64,000 nucleotides of DNA from positions 434,001 through 498,000 of the forward strand of contig NZ_CP108143.1 in the NCBI RefSeq assembly GCF_036206005.1, in the 5' to 3' direction. Source of the DNA: Streptomyces sp. NBC_00178. Its GTDB lineage: Bacteria; Actinomycetota; Actinomycetes; Streptomycetales; Streptomycetaceae. The position numbers were made by a program, and so were the translations under genes. This document shows, one piece after another, positions 42,590 to 51,032 of the stretch. Position 1 is the first letter of the stretch; each line of letters starts with the position of its first letter. Below the pieces are notes generated by a model, which did no database searches, had not been told where the DNA came from, and saw only the letters and a list, made by a program, of their open reading frames with translations.

Positions 42590-42625
42590 GACCGTTGCCC
42601 TTCTCGGCAGGGTGCGGCAACGGTC
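42590..42625. terminator. Terminator after the DUF4139 operon
   Basis: A 10-bp perfect inverted repeat GACCGTTGCC (42590-42599) / GGCAACGGTC (42616-42625) lies 80 bases past the second DUF4139 stop. Confidence 0.55.
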
Positions 42626-42719
42626 GGCCGGGAGGGAGGCCGTACCCCCGTGAGCAACCGCCCGGTGGGACGTCTCCGCTCCCGCCCTGCCCCCTTCGAA
42701 CAGTGCACCGAGGAAAGAA

Positions 42720-43640
42720 ATGCAGGGAGTTCTCACCGGTTTCGCGGTGATCGCCGTGGTCATAGCTGTCGGCTATCTGCTCGGCCGCCGCGGAAGTCTC
42801 GGTGACGACGCCCGAACGGTGCTGACCGGCCTCTCGTTCGGTGTCGCAACTCCCGCGCTGCTCTTCACGACGCTGGCGCACGCAGATCTGTCCGTCGTCC
42901 TCTCCGAGCGCCTCCTGGTCACCGCCGCCGGTACCGTGGCCGCCGCGTCCGTCTTCATCACCGTAGGACTCCTGCGGGGCTGGGGCACCGGACAGATCAC
43001 CATCGGTGCCCTGTGCTCCAGTTACGTCAACGCGGGCAACCTCGGGATACCCGTCGCGGTCTACGTCCTGGGGGACGCGTCCCTCGTCGCGCCGGTGCTG
43101 CTGTTCCAGCAGATCGTGGTCACCCCGCTGGCGCTGACCGTCCTGGACCTGCAGCGCAACGGGGAACGGATCGCACTGTGGCGGCGGCTGACGACCCCGC
43201 TGCGCAATCCGATGGCCGTCGGTTCGCTGTCGGGTGTTGCCGTGGCGGCTTCCGGCTGGACCGTGCCGCAGCCGGCCCTGGAACCTCTCACGCTCATCGG
43301 GAACATGTCGGTCCCGGCGGTCCTGCTTGCTTTCGGCATCTCCCTGCGGGGAAGCGGCCTGCCGGCTCGGGGGGAGTACAAGCCGGCCATCGCCCTGTCC
43401 GCCGCGCTGAAGACGACCGCCCAGCCCCTCGTCGCCTGGGCGCTCGGGGCGGGCGTCTTCCATCTGCACGGGGCGGCCCTGCTGGACGTGGTCGTCACCG
43501 CCGCGCTCCCGGCAGCCCAGAACCTCTACACCTACGCTTCGCACTACCGCGTGGCCGAACAGCTCGCCCGGGATTCCATCCTCCTGTCCACCGCGTTCTC
43601 CGTACCGGCGCTGATCGCGATCGCCGCCCTCCTCGGATGA
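42720..43640 (+). CDS. AEC-family (auxin efflux carrier-like) transporter
   Basis: A 306-residue polytopic membrane protein with about ten segments. Family markers are LGRRGSLGDDARTVLTGLSFGVATPALLF, VNAGNLGIPVAVYVLG, the central helix-break segment NMSVPAVLLAFGISLRG and the AALPAAQNLYTYASHY block. AEC transporters export or import small carboxylates and related compounds. The ATG at 42720 follows GAGGAAAG closely. The gene stands alone. Confidence 0.85.
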   Translation: MQGVLTGFAVIAVVIAVGYLLGRRGSLGDDARTVLTGLSFGVATPALLFTTLAHADLSVVLSERLLVTAAGTVAAASVFITVGLLRGWGTGQITIGALCSSYVNAGNLGIPVAVYVLGDASLVAPVLLFQQIVVTPLALTVLDLQRNGERIALWRRLTTPLRNPMAVGSLSGVAVAASGWTVPQPALEPLTLIGNMSVPAVLLAFGISLRGSGLPARGEYKPAIALSAALKTTAQPLVAWALGAGVFHLHGAALLDVVVTAALPAAQNLYTYASHYRVAEQLARDSILLSTAFSVPALIAIAALLG

Positions 43641-43729
43641 CGGTCCGCGCCGCCCGCGCATCCCACGGGCGGACGTGGGCGCGGTTATTCCAGGCGACCC
43701 GGCAAGGGTGCGCTGGTTAAGCTCGGTGG

Positions 43730-44089
43730 ATGAGCAACCGCACCTTCCGTGTCACCGTCCGCGGTGTCTTCGACAGCCTGACCGCCGAGCAGCGGGCGGA
43801 ACTCCTGGCGCACGCCGACGAGCACGACGTCCTGCGCTCCGCCTTCACGGCCGAGGGCCACCTCACCTACGACGTGGCCGCACGAGCCGCCTTCACCTTC
43901 CGCTTCCTCGACTCGGGTGAAGAGGAGGAGGACATCCTGCCGGCGTCGGAGCGTGCCGAGGCCGCCGCGCGGGCGTGGCTGGCCGAGCGGGGTTACGGGT
44001 ACAAGAACCTGCGGAGCAGCGCCGAGGACCTCTCCCAGGCTCCGCTGGGCAAGCGGCAGCGACGGGAAGCCGCCAAGAAGGGCATCTGA
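43730..44089 (+). CDS. DUF6204-like protein
   Basis: A 119-residue soluble protein with a conserved N-terminal part (RTFRVTVRGVFDSLTAEQRAELLAHADEHDV), AFTFRFLDSGEEEEDIL, and an RGYGYKNLRSSAEDL end that match the streptomycete DUF6204 family as I recall it. Function is unknown. The C-terminus is basic (GKRQRREAAKKGI). The ribosome site is weak, but the codon bias is good. Confidence 0.7.
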   Translation: MSNRTFRVTVRGVFDSLTAEQRAELLAHADEHDVLRSAFTAEGHLTYDVAARAAFTFRFLDSGEEEEDILPASERAEAAARAWLAERGYGYKNLRSSAEDLSQAPLGKRQRREAAKKGI

Positions 44090-44179
44090 CGCGGACGGAC
44101 GCCCCGGCACGGCGCTCGCCCGGCGCCGGGGAACCCCCGGACAGCGCCTCGACCACACCCGGGGCGACCGGCGCCGGGA

Positions 44180-44470
44180 TCACGGCCCGCAGGCCGTACC
44201 GGCGGCCTCGATGAGGCGGCGTTGCACGTCCTCCACCAGGTTTCGCAGCCGGCCCGGCCCGACTCCTTCCTGCGCCATCCACCGGTCCAGGCCCGGACGC
44301 AGATGCGGCGCCATCCGGAGGCCGTGGCGGCGCAGGACCGAACGGCGGACCGAGATGTCCTCCTGGATCTCCCTGCGGAGGTCATCGGTCCACCCCTGGC
44401 TGCGGTCCGCCGCGTCCAAGGGGGCCTTGAGAGCGGCTACCGCTTCACCGAGAGCCGTCAGCAGCTCCAT
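44180..44470 (-). CDS. Small helical hypothetical protein
   Basis: A 96-residue, mostly helical protein (ELLTALGEAVAALKAPLDAA, then DLRREIQEDISVRRSVLRRHG) with no known domain. The ATG at 44470 has GGAGG five bases upstream, a strong start. It is convergent with the DUF6204-like gene and divergent from the biosynthetic operon, with an upstream gap of about 520 bases. Confidence 0.65.
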   Translation of the reverse strand: MELLTALGEAVAALKAPLDAADRSQGWTDDLRREIQEDISVRRSVLRRHGLRMAPHLRPGLDRWMAQEGVGPGRLRNLVEDVQRRLIEAAGTACGP

Positions 44471-44991
44471 CCATGCCTCCGGCCGGTCGTGGGCGATGCC
44501 CCGGGGCGTTCGGCTTCGGGGTCGCCAGTATCCCCCAACAGGGCATCCGGCGAGGGGAGTCGAGGGTGATCCTGCCGTCGGGCGCCGGGCGGTCGGGCAT
44601 CAGGCGGGGTGACCGGGCCATGCCGGCCAGTGCCCGAGTGCGGGACGCGGCATGCTCTGGTGCGGGACACGGCGTGCACGGCTGACGCCTGACCGTGTCA
44701 GTGGCCGGTCGCCCGTACGGCGTCCCCAGGACCCGACCGGACCCCCTTGCAAGGAATGTCAGATTTCTCCCGTTCTGGCCAAACTTTCGCCCTTCTCGCA
44801 TCGAATGCCTGGTAGACAGCGCCGCGCCTGACCGCACCGAGTCGGTTCGACCAGGTACGCATCCGGTCGCGGAAGGCAACCGTCCGTGATCCCACGGGCT
44901 TGCCGGTTCCTCCGGCGGCCCGGGCCCACGGCGGCCCGTCGTCGCCGGAACCACACGCGGCATCACCGAGGAATCTCGCGAGGGAGTTCCC
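44471..44991. other. Region upstream of the biosynthetic operon
   Basis: This 520-base stretch has no convincing gene. The segment 44750-44815 is less GC-rich (CTTGCAAGGAATGTCAGATT, AACTTTCGCCCTTCTCGC) and is the best place for an operon promoter. Two similar 19-base segments, GTGCGGGACGCGGCATGCT and GTGCGGGACACGGCGTGCA, follow each other near 44639-44680 and may be a repeat of regulatory interest. Confidence 0.4.
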
Positions 44992-47523
44992 ATGACCGCA
45001 AAGCAGGTCGCCACGCTCGCCCCTCCGCCCCGGGGCGCACCGCCCCGCGACGGCACACCGTGCGCGGGTGTCGAGGCGGATCTCGCCGAGGTGCTGGCCG
45101 AGGTCATGCACCTGGACCGGGTGGCGGCCGACAGTGCGTTCTTCGACGACCTGGGCGCGGATTCCCTGGTGATGGCTCACTTCTGCGCACGCTTGAGGAA
45201 ACGCGCGGACCTTCCGTCGGTGTCGATGCGGGACGTCTACGCCCACCCCACCATCAAAGGTCTGGCCGCGGCCATGACGGCCGTCGCCCCTCCCGCCCCG
45301 GCCGGTCCGGCACCCGCCGCTCCGCCCGCCGCGGCCGCGCCCGCCGTCACCGGCCGCCCGAGGTACGTCCTGTGCGGGGCACTCCAGCTGCTGGCCTTCC
45401 TCGTCTACTCGTGCCTCGTCGGTGTCATCGGGGTCCAGGGCTACGAGTGGATATCCGCCGGTTCCGGAGTGCTCGACGTGTATCTGCGCTCGGTCGTCTT
45501 CGGCGTGCTGGTGTTCCTGGCGCTGTCGCTCCTGCCGATCGTGGCCAAGTGGCTCCTCGTGGGGCGCTGGAAGCCCGCCCGGATCCGTGTCTGGAGCGCG
45601 GCGTACTTCCGGCTGTGGATCGTCAAGACGCTCGTGCGCTCCGACCCGCTCGTGCTGTTCGTGGGCTCGCCGGTCTACACGCTCTACCTGCGGGCGCTGG
45701 GAGCCCGGATCGGGCCCGGCGCGGCGGTCTTCTCCCGTCACGTGCCCCTCTGCACCGATCTGCTGTCGGTGGGGGAATCCGCGGTCATCCGCAAGGACTC
45801 CTATTTCTCCTGCTACCGCGCGCGTGACGGCGTGATCGAGACCGGCGCCGTCACGCTGGGGAAGGACGCCGTGGTCGCCGAGGCATCGGTGCTCGACATC
45901 GGGACGGCCCTCGGCGACGGCGCCCGGCTGGCGCACGCGTCCTCCCTGCACAGCGGTCAGACGGTACCCGCCGGTGAGCACTGGCACGGTTCGCCGGGAC
46001 AGCGCGCCGGCACCGCCTACGAGGTGGTGGAGGACGTGCCCTGCGGGCCCGTGCGGAGGTCGCTCCACAGCGTCGCGCAGCTGCTGGCGGCCCTGCTGGT
46101 CTATCTGCCGCTGGCGGTCGGCGGGATCGGGATCCTGCTCGCCGAGGTGCCCCAGCTCTCCGCGGTGCTGGAGCCGGGTCCGTCGATCCTCACGTCGTGG
46201 GTGTTCTACCGCGATGCCCTGTTCGCCTCGTTCGCCCTGCTCTTCGTGATCGCGCCGCTCGGCTTCCTCGTGCTCGCCGTCGTCCCCAGGCTGCTCGGCC
46301 GGGCCATCGTGCCGGACAGGGTCTATCCGCTCTACGGCTTCCATTACGGGGTTCACCGCGCGATCACCCTGCTGACCAACCGCCGCTTCCTCACACGTCT
46401 GTTCGGCGACAGCTCGGCCATCGTCCCGTACCTGCGGCTGCTCGGGTACGACCTCTCCCGGGTGGAGCAGACGGGTTCGAACTTCGGAACCGAGGTGAAG
46501 CACGAGACGCCCTACCTGAGCACGGTCGGGACCGGGACGATGGTCGCCGACGGGCTGTCGGTCAACAACGCCGAGTTCTCCAGCACGTCCTTCCGGGTCT
46601 CCCGTACGGCGATCGGTCCGCAGAACTTCCTGGGCAACAGGATCGCCTACCCCTCGCGGGGCCGGACCGGGGCCGACTGCCTGCTCGCGACCAAGGTCAT
46701 GGTCCCCGTGGACGGCAGGGTGAGGGAGGGCGTCGGCCTCCTGGGCTCGCCCGCCTTCGAGATTCCCCGGTCGGTGCGGCGCGACAGCAGCTTCGACCGT
46801 ATGAAGAGCGGCGAGGGACTGCGGACCGGCCTGGCCGCCAAGAACAGGCACAACGCCGCCACGATGGGCCTGTACCTGCTCGCCCGCTGGACCTACGCGT
46901 TCCTCGTCACGCTGGTCGTGGCCGGCTCCGCCGAGCTCTACACCTCGGTCGGCACCGTGGCGTTCGCGCTGGGCAACGTCCTCGTGGTGCTCGTCAGCGC
47001 CGCGTACTTCGTCCTCGTGGAGCGCGCGGTGACGGCCTTCCACCCGCCGGCTCCGCTGTTCTGCTCCATCTACGACCTGCGTTTCTGGCGGCGCGAGCGC
47101 TTCTGGAAGGTGCCGTCGGAGATCTATCTCCAGCTCTTCAACGGCACCCCCTTCAAGAACGTGATGTGGCGCCTGCTGGGCGTACGCATCGGGCGCAGGG
47201 TCTTCGACGACGGCTGCCACCTGACGGAGCGCACGATGGTGTCCATCGGGAGCGGCTCCACGCTCAACACGGGGAGCGTCGTGCAGTGCCACTCGCAGGA
47301 GGACGGCGCCTTCAAGTCCGACCGCTCCGCGATCGGCTCCGGCTGCACGCTCGGTGTGGGTGCCTTCGTGCACTACGGCGTCACGGTGGGCGACGGGGCG
47401 GTGCTCGCGCCCGACTCCTTCCTCATGAAGGGCGAGTCGGTCCCGGACGACAGCCAGTGGGGCGGCAACCCCGCCCGCCGGATGGAACGGGTGGCCGCCC
47501 GGGGCGAGGAGGCGACGCGATGA
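44992..47523 (+). CDS. Pls/PosA-like carrier-membrane-acyltransferase protein
   Basis: An 843-residue membrane protein that looks like the C-terminal two thirds of an epsilon-poly-lysine synthetase (Pls). It has a peptidyl carrier domain (about 28-95; Ser58 in DDLGADSLVM accepts the phosphopantetheine arm), then membrane pairs at about 125-190, 360-432 and 625-680. Between and after these lie three left-handed beta-helix domains of the hexapeptide acyltransferase type: about 235-340 (GPGAAVF, SVGESAVIRKDSYF), 490-590 (GTEVKHETPYLSTVG, NNAEFSSTSFRV) and 715-835 (TLNTGSVVQCHSQEDG, GAVLAPDSFLMKG). In Pls these act in place of classical condensation domains to form amide bonds. No adenylation domain is present; that sits in the next gene, which overlaps by four bases. 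Confidence 0.85.
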   Translation: MTAKQVATLAPPPRGAPPRDGTPCAGVEADLAEVLAEVMHLDRVAADSAFFDDLGADSLVMAHFCARLRKRADLPSVSMRDVYAHPTIKGLAAAMTAVAPPAPAGPAPAAPPAAAAPAVTGRPRYVLCGALQLLAFLVYSCLVGVIGVQGYEWISAGSGVLDVYLRSVVFGVLVFLALSLLPIVAKWLLVGRWKPARIRVWSAAYFRLWIVKTLVRSDPLVLFVGSPVYTLYLRALGARIGPGAAVFSRHVPLCTDLLSVGESAVIRKDSYFSCYRARDGVIETGAVTLGKDAVVAEASVLDIGTALGDGARLAHASSLHSGQTVPAGEHWHGSPGQRAGTAYEVVEDVPCGPVRRSLHSVAQLLAALLVYLPLAVGGIGILLAEVPQLSAVLEPGPSILTSWVFYRDALFASFALLFVIAPLGFLVLAVVPRLLGRAIVPDRVYPLYGFHYGVHRAITLLTNRRFLTRLFGDSSAIVPYLRLLGYDLSRVEQTGSNFGTEVKHETPYLSTVGTGTMVADGLSVNNAEFSSTSFRVSRTAIGPQNFLGNRIAYPSRGRTGADCLLATKVMVPVDGRVREGVGLLGSPAFEIPRSVRRDSSFDRMKSGEGLRTGLAAKNRHNAATMGLYLLARWTYAFLVTLVVAGSAELYTSVGTVAFALGNVLVVLVSAAYFVLVERAVTAFHPPAPLFCSIYDLRFWRRERFWKVPSEIYLQLFNGTPFKNVMWRLLGVRIGRRVFDDGCHLTERTMVSIGSGSTLNTGSVVQCHSQEDGAFKSDRSAIGSGCTLGVGAFVHYGVTVGDGAVLAPDSFLMKGESVPDDSQWGGNPARRMERVAARGEEATR

Positions 47524-49997
47524 ACACGCCCGCACACACCGGTGAGGAGTACTGGCGTGAGGTGCTCTCGGCAGGAGGCTCTTCCGCGGTGGCCCCGTGG
47601 ACGCACGCCCCGAAGCCCGGAACAGCCGTGGCCGAGGCCGTCGTGCCCGCCGGGCTCGTCGACACCTTGGACGGACTCACGACCTCGATGCGGGTCTCCC
47701 GCACGGCGCCGCTGCTCGCCGCGCACGCCCGGGTGCTGAGCACGCTGACCGGGGAGTCGGGCGTCACCACGGGCTACGTCGCGGATGCGGCGGCCGGACC
47801 GTTGCCCTGCCGGCTGACCACCGGCACCGGCACGTGGCGCACCCTGGTGGTCCACGCGGACCAGGTCGAGTCGGAGCTTCTGGCCCACCGGGACTTCCCC
47901 GTGGAGGCGCTCCGGAAGGAGCTGGGCCTGCCCGCCGCCGCACCCCCGACCGTGCTCGATCCGGGGGACGGCTGCGGACCGGTGCGGGGCTGCGCGCTCC
48001 ACGTCTCGTTCGTACGACGTGGCACCGCCGGCATCCTGCGGCTGAGGTATGGGACCGACGTCGTCGACGACGCGTACGCGAACCGGATCCTCGGCTACCA
48101 CCTCGCCGCTCTCGGATCGATCGCCGCAGCTCCCGACGCGGCACACGGGCGCCGCAGCCTGCTCTCCCCCGACGAGGTCCGCCACCAGGTGGACGGGCTC
48201 GCCGGCCCGCGCCGTGAGCTGCCGGACCTGCGCTTCCACGAACTGTTCGAACAGCGGGTGCGCGCCCATCCGGACCGTGTCGCGGCCGTCCAGGGCGAGC
48301 GGCAGTGGACGTACCGGCAGCTCGACGAGCGTGCCGACCGGGTGGCACACGCCCTCGTCGGAGAAGGTCTCGGCCGGCAGGACGTCGTCGCGGTCGTGGC
48401 GGAACGCGATCTGGAGTGGCTGGCCGCGGTCGTGGCGGTGTTCAAGGCCGGCGGTGTCTACCTGCCGGTGGAACCGCACTTCCCGGCCGGCCGGATCACC
48501 GCCATGCTGACCCGCGCGGACTGCCGGCTGGTGCTCACCGAACCCGGCAGCACCGCGAGCCTCGACCGGGCCACGCGGTCCCTGCCGGCGGTACGCACCT
48601 TCCGCATCGGCGCACTCTGCGAGGACGGCGACTCCTCAGGTCCCCGCGTTCCGGTCGCGGCCGGAGACCCGGCGTACGTCTTCTTCACCTCCGGATCGAC
48701 CGGCGAGCCCAAGGGCGCGATGGTCGAGCACGCCGGAATGCTGAACCACCTCCTCGCGAAGACCGCCGATCTGGAGATCGGCGAGGCCGACGTGGTCGCC
48801 CAGACCGCGCCGCAGTGCTTCGACATCTCCGTATGGCAGCTCCTGTCCGCCCTCCTGACCGGCGGACGCACGCTCCTGGTCGGCCAGGACGCGGTCCTCG
48901 ACGTGGGGCGGTTCGTCGGCACACTGGCCGAGGGGGGTGTGACGGTGCTCCAGGTCGTCCCGTCGTACCTCGACGCCGTCCTCGCCTTCCTGGAGCGGCA
49001 CCCGCGCGAACTGCCCGACCTGCGCCGTGTCTGCGTCACCGGCGAAGCCCTCAAGAAGGACCTCGTCCGGCGCTGGTTCACCGCCATGCCCGGCATCCCG
49101 CTGGTCAACGCGTACGGCCTGACCGAGACGTCCGACGACACGAACCACGCGGTCATGCACCGGGTCCCGGACACGGCCGGCGTCCCGATCGGCCGGCCGG
49201 TCGCGAACGTGCGGGTCTACCTCGTCGACGAGCACCTCTCCCCGGTCCCGCTGGGCGCCCCGGGGCAGATCGCCTTCTCCGGTGTCTGCGTCGGCCGCGG
49301 CTACATCAACGACCCCGAACGGACCCGGGCGGCGTTCCTGTGCGATCCGCACCGCCCGGGCGAGCGCCTTCACCTCGGTGGTGACTACAGCAGGTGGCTT
49401 CCGGACGGGCAGCTGGAGTTCCTCGGCCGCCGGGACGCGCAGGTCAAGATCAACGGCTTCCGGATCGAGACCGGCGAGGTCGAGAACGCGCTCGTGCGGA
49501 CGCCCGGTGTGCGCGACGCGGCCGTGGTGGTCACCGGGGAGGGCGGCCGGGGACGGCGGCTGGCCGCCTTCTACACCGGCGAGCGCGCACCGGACGCCGC
49601 GGCGTTGCGGGACCGGCTCGCCGGGACACTGCCCGCCTACATGGTTCCGTCGGCCCTCCACCGGCTGGACACCCTGCCCCTGACCGCCAACGGCAAGGTC
49701 GACCGTCGCGAACTGTCCGCGCGCGCGATCACGCCGGACGCGACCGCCACCGGCGAGGACGACGGCCTTCCCTGCACTCCCACCGAAGAGCGGCTGGCCG
49801 CGGCGTGGGCCGACGTGCTCGGTGTTCCCCGGGGCCTCGTGGGCCGCCGGGACAACTTCTTCGACCGCGGAGGCACCTCGCTCTCGGCGGTCGGGGTCGC
49901 GATCTCCCTGGACAGGGAGGTCTCGCTCAAGGATCTCGTGCGCCACCCCGTACTCGCCGACCTGGCCTCACTCGTGGACGAACGTTCCGCCTCGTGA
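47520..49997 (+). CDS. NRPS protein: half condensation, adenylation and carrier domains
   Basis: An 825-residue synthetase. Residues about 1-225 resemble the second half of a condensation domain, with no HHxxxDG, so it is not catalytic in the usual way. Residues about 237-640 form the adenylation domain: FFTSGSTGEPKG (A3), FDISVW (A4), NAYGLTE (A5), GGDYSRW (A7), GRRDAQVKINGFRIETGEVE (A8) and LTANGKVDR with Lys726 (A10). Residues about 755-815 are a carrier with Ser787 in RGGTSLSA. Pocket residues read by alignment to GrsA are D-I-W-Q-C-T-A-D-D-K, and the two Asp side chains (539, 540) could hold a basic side chain. ATGA overlap with the previous gene shows translational coupling. L-2,3-diaminopropionate is the likely substrate, given the neighbours. 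Confidence 0.88.
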   Translation: MNTPAHTGEEYWREVLSAGGSSAVAPWTHAPKPGTAVAEAVVPAGLVDTLDGLTTSMRVSRTAPLLAAHARVLSTLTGESGVTTGYVADAAAGPLPCRLTTGTGTWRTLVVHADQVESELLAHRDFPVEALRKELGLPAAAPPTVLDPGDGCGPVRGCALHVSFVRRGTAGILRLRYGTDVVDDAYANRILGYHLAALGSIAAAPDAAHGRRSLLSPDEVRHQVDGLAGPRRELPDLRFHELFEQRVRAHPDRVAAVQGERQWTYRQLDERADRVAHALVGEGLGRQDVVAVVAERDLEWLAAVVAVFKAGGVYLPVEPHFPAGRITAMLTRADCRLVLTEPGSTASLDRATRSLPAVRTFRIGALCEDGDSSGPRVPVAAGDPAYVFFTSGSTGEPKGAMVEHAGMLNHLLAKTADLEIGEADVVAQTAPQCFDISVWQLLSALLTGGRTLLVGQDAVLDVGRFVGTLAEGGVTVLQVVPSYLDAVLAFLERHPRELPDLRRVCVTGEALKKDLVRRWFTAMPGIPLVNAYGLTETSDDTNHAVMHRVPDTAGVPIGRPVANVRVYLVDEHLSPVPLGAPGQIAFSGVCVGRGYINDPERTRAAFLCDPHRPGERLHLGGDYSRWLPDGQLEFLGRRDAQVKINGFRIETGEVENALVRTPGVRDAAVVVTGEGGRGRRLAAFYTGERAPDAAALRDRLAGTLPAYMVPSALHRLDTLPLTANGKVDRRELSARAITPDATATGEDDGLPCTPTEERLAAAWADVLGVPRGLVGRRDNFFDRGGTSLSAVGVAISLDREVSLKDLVRHPVLADLASLVDERSAS

Positions 49998-50024
49998 ACC
50001 GATCACAACACCGAGGAGATCACG

Positions 50025-51032
50025 ATGACTTCCCTGGACACGACCCTCCGACCGCTCGACGTACGGCGTGAGCCCGGCAGCCCGGCGCTGCTGCGGGTCA
50101 CGGAGACCGGCGGCCCGGCCGAATGGGCGGCGGGATCCCGCGACGGGCTGCGTGCCGCACTCGCGGAGCACGGCGCCGTCCTGGTCCGCGGGCTGGGTCT
50201 GCGCGACGCGGACGGTGTCGCCGAGGTGCTGCGCGGGCTGGCCCTCGAGCCGGTGACCGAGCGGGAGGCGTTCGCCGCCCGCCGGACGTACTCCCCCGGC
50301 GTCTACTCGTCGTCCGTGTGGCCCCCCAACCAGCCGATGTGCATGCACCACGAACTGAGCTACACGCTCGGCTTCCCCGGACTGCTGCTCTTCGCCTGCC
50401 TCTCGGAACCCACCGTGGGCGGAGCGACCTGCCTCGCCGACGCCGCGGACGTCCTCGGCGACCTGCCGGCCGGACTGACCGAGCGGTTCGAGCGCGAGGG
50501 CTGGCTCCTGACCCGCAGCTACAACGGCGAGATAGGGGCCACGGTGACGGAGGCGTTCGGGACCGACGACAGGGAGACCGTCGAGCGGTACTGCCGGGGG
50601 CAGGGCATCTCCTGCGACTGGCAGCCCGACGGCGGGCTGCGCACCGTCCAGCACCGCGCCGCGGTGGTCTCCCACCCTGCCGACGGACGTCGCTGCTGGT
50701 TCAACCAGATCGCCTTCCTCAACGAGTGGACGCTGGCACCCGAGGTGCGGGAGTACCTGGTGGACGAGTACGGGCCGGACGGGCTCCCCTTCAACACGCG
50801 TCACGGAAACGGCGACCCCATCGGCGAGGACGTCGTCCGGACCGTCAACGCGGTCTACGAGAAGCACACCGTGCGCAGGCCCTGGGAGGCGGGAGACCTG
50901 CTCCTCGCCGACAACGTACGCACCGCGCACAGCCGGGAGGCGTACGAGGGGCCCCGCGACGTCGTCGTCGCCATGGCCGCTCCCGCGCGCCCGGACACCT
51001 GGGCGCCGGCGATCCAGGAGGAACCGCGATGA
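50025..51032 (+). CDS. TauD/TfdA-like Fe(II)/2-oxoglutarate dioxygenase
   Basis: A 335-residue non-haem iron oxygenase of the clavaminate synthase/TauD-like group. The iron triad is visible as His108-x-Glu110 in PMCMHHELSYTLG and His302 in DNVRTAHSREAYEGPR. Arg311 in the same block would bind 2-oxoglutarate. Such enzymes hydroxylate, desaturate or epoxidise amino acids, often while held on a carrier domain. It lies 27 bases after the NRPS gene, with GAGGAG six bases before its ATG at 50025, and overlaps SbnB by ATGA. The target is unknown; carbon 3 or a tethered intermediate of diaminopropionate are candidates, by analogy with DdaC of the dapdiamide pathway. Confidence 0.85.
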   Translation: MTSLDTTLRPLDVRREPGSPALLRVTETGGPAEWAAGSRDGLRAALAEHGAVLVRGLGLRDADGVAEVLRGLALEPVTEREAFAARRTYSPGVYSSSVWPPNQPMCMHHELSYTLGFPGLLLFACLSEPTVGGATCLADAADVLGDLPAGLTERFEREGWLLTRSYNGEIGATVTEAFGTDDRETVERYCRGQGISCDWQPDGGLRTVQHRAAVVSHPADGRRCWFNQIAFLNEWTLAPEVREYLVDEYGPDGLPFNTRHGNGDPIGEDVVRTVNAVYEKHTVRRPWEAGDLLLADNVRTAHSREAYEGPRDVVVAMAAPARPDTWAPAIQEEPR

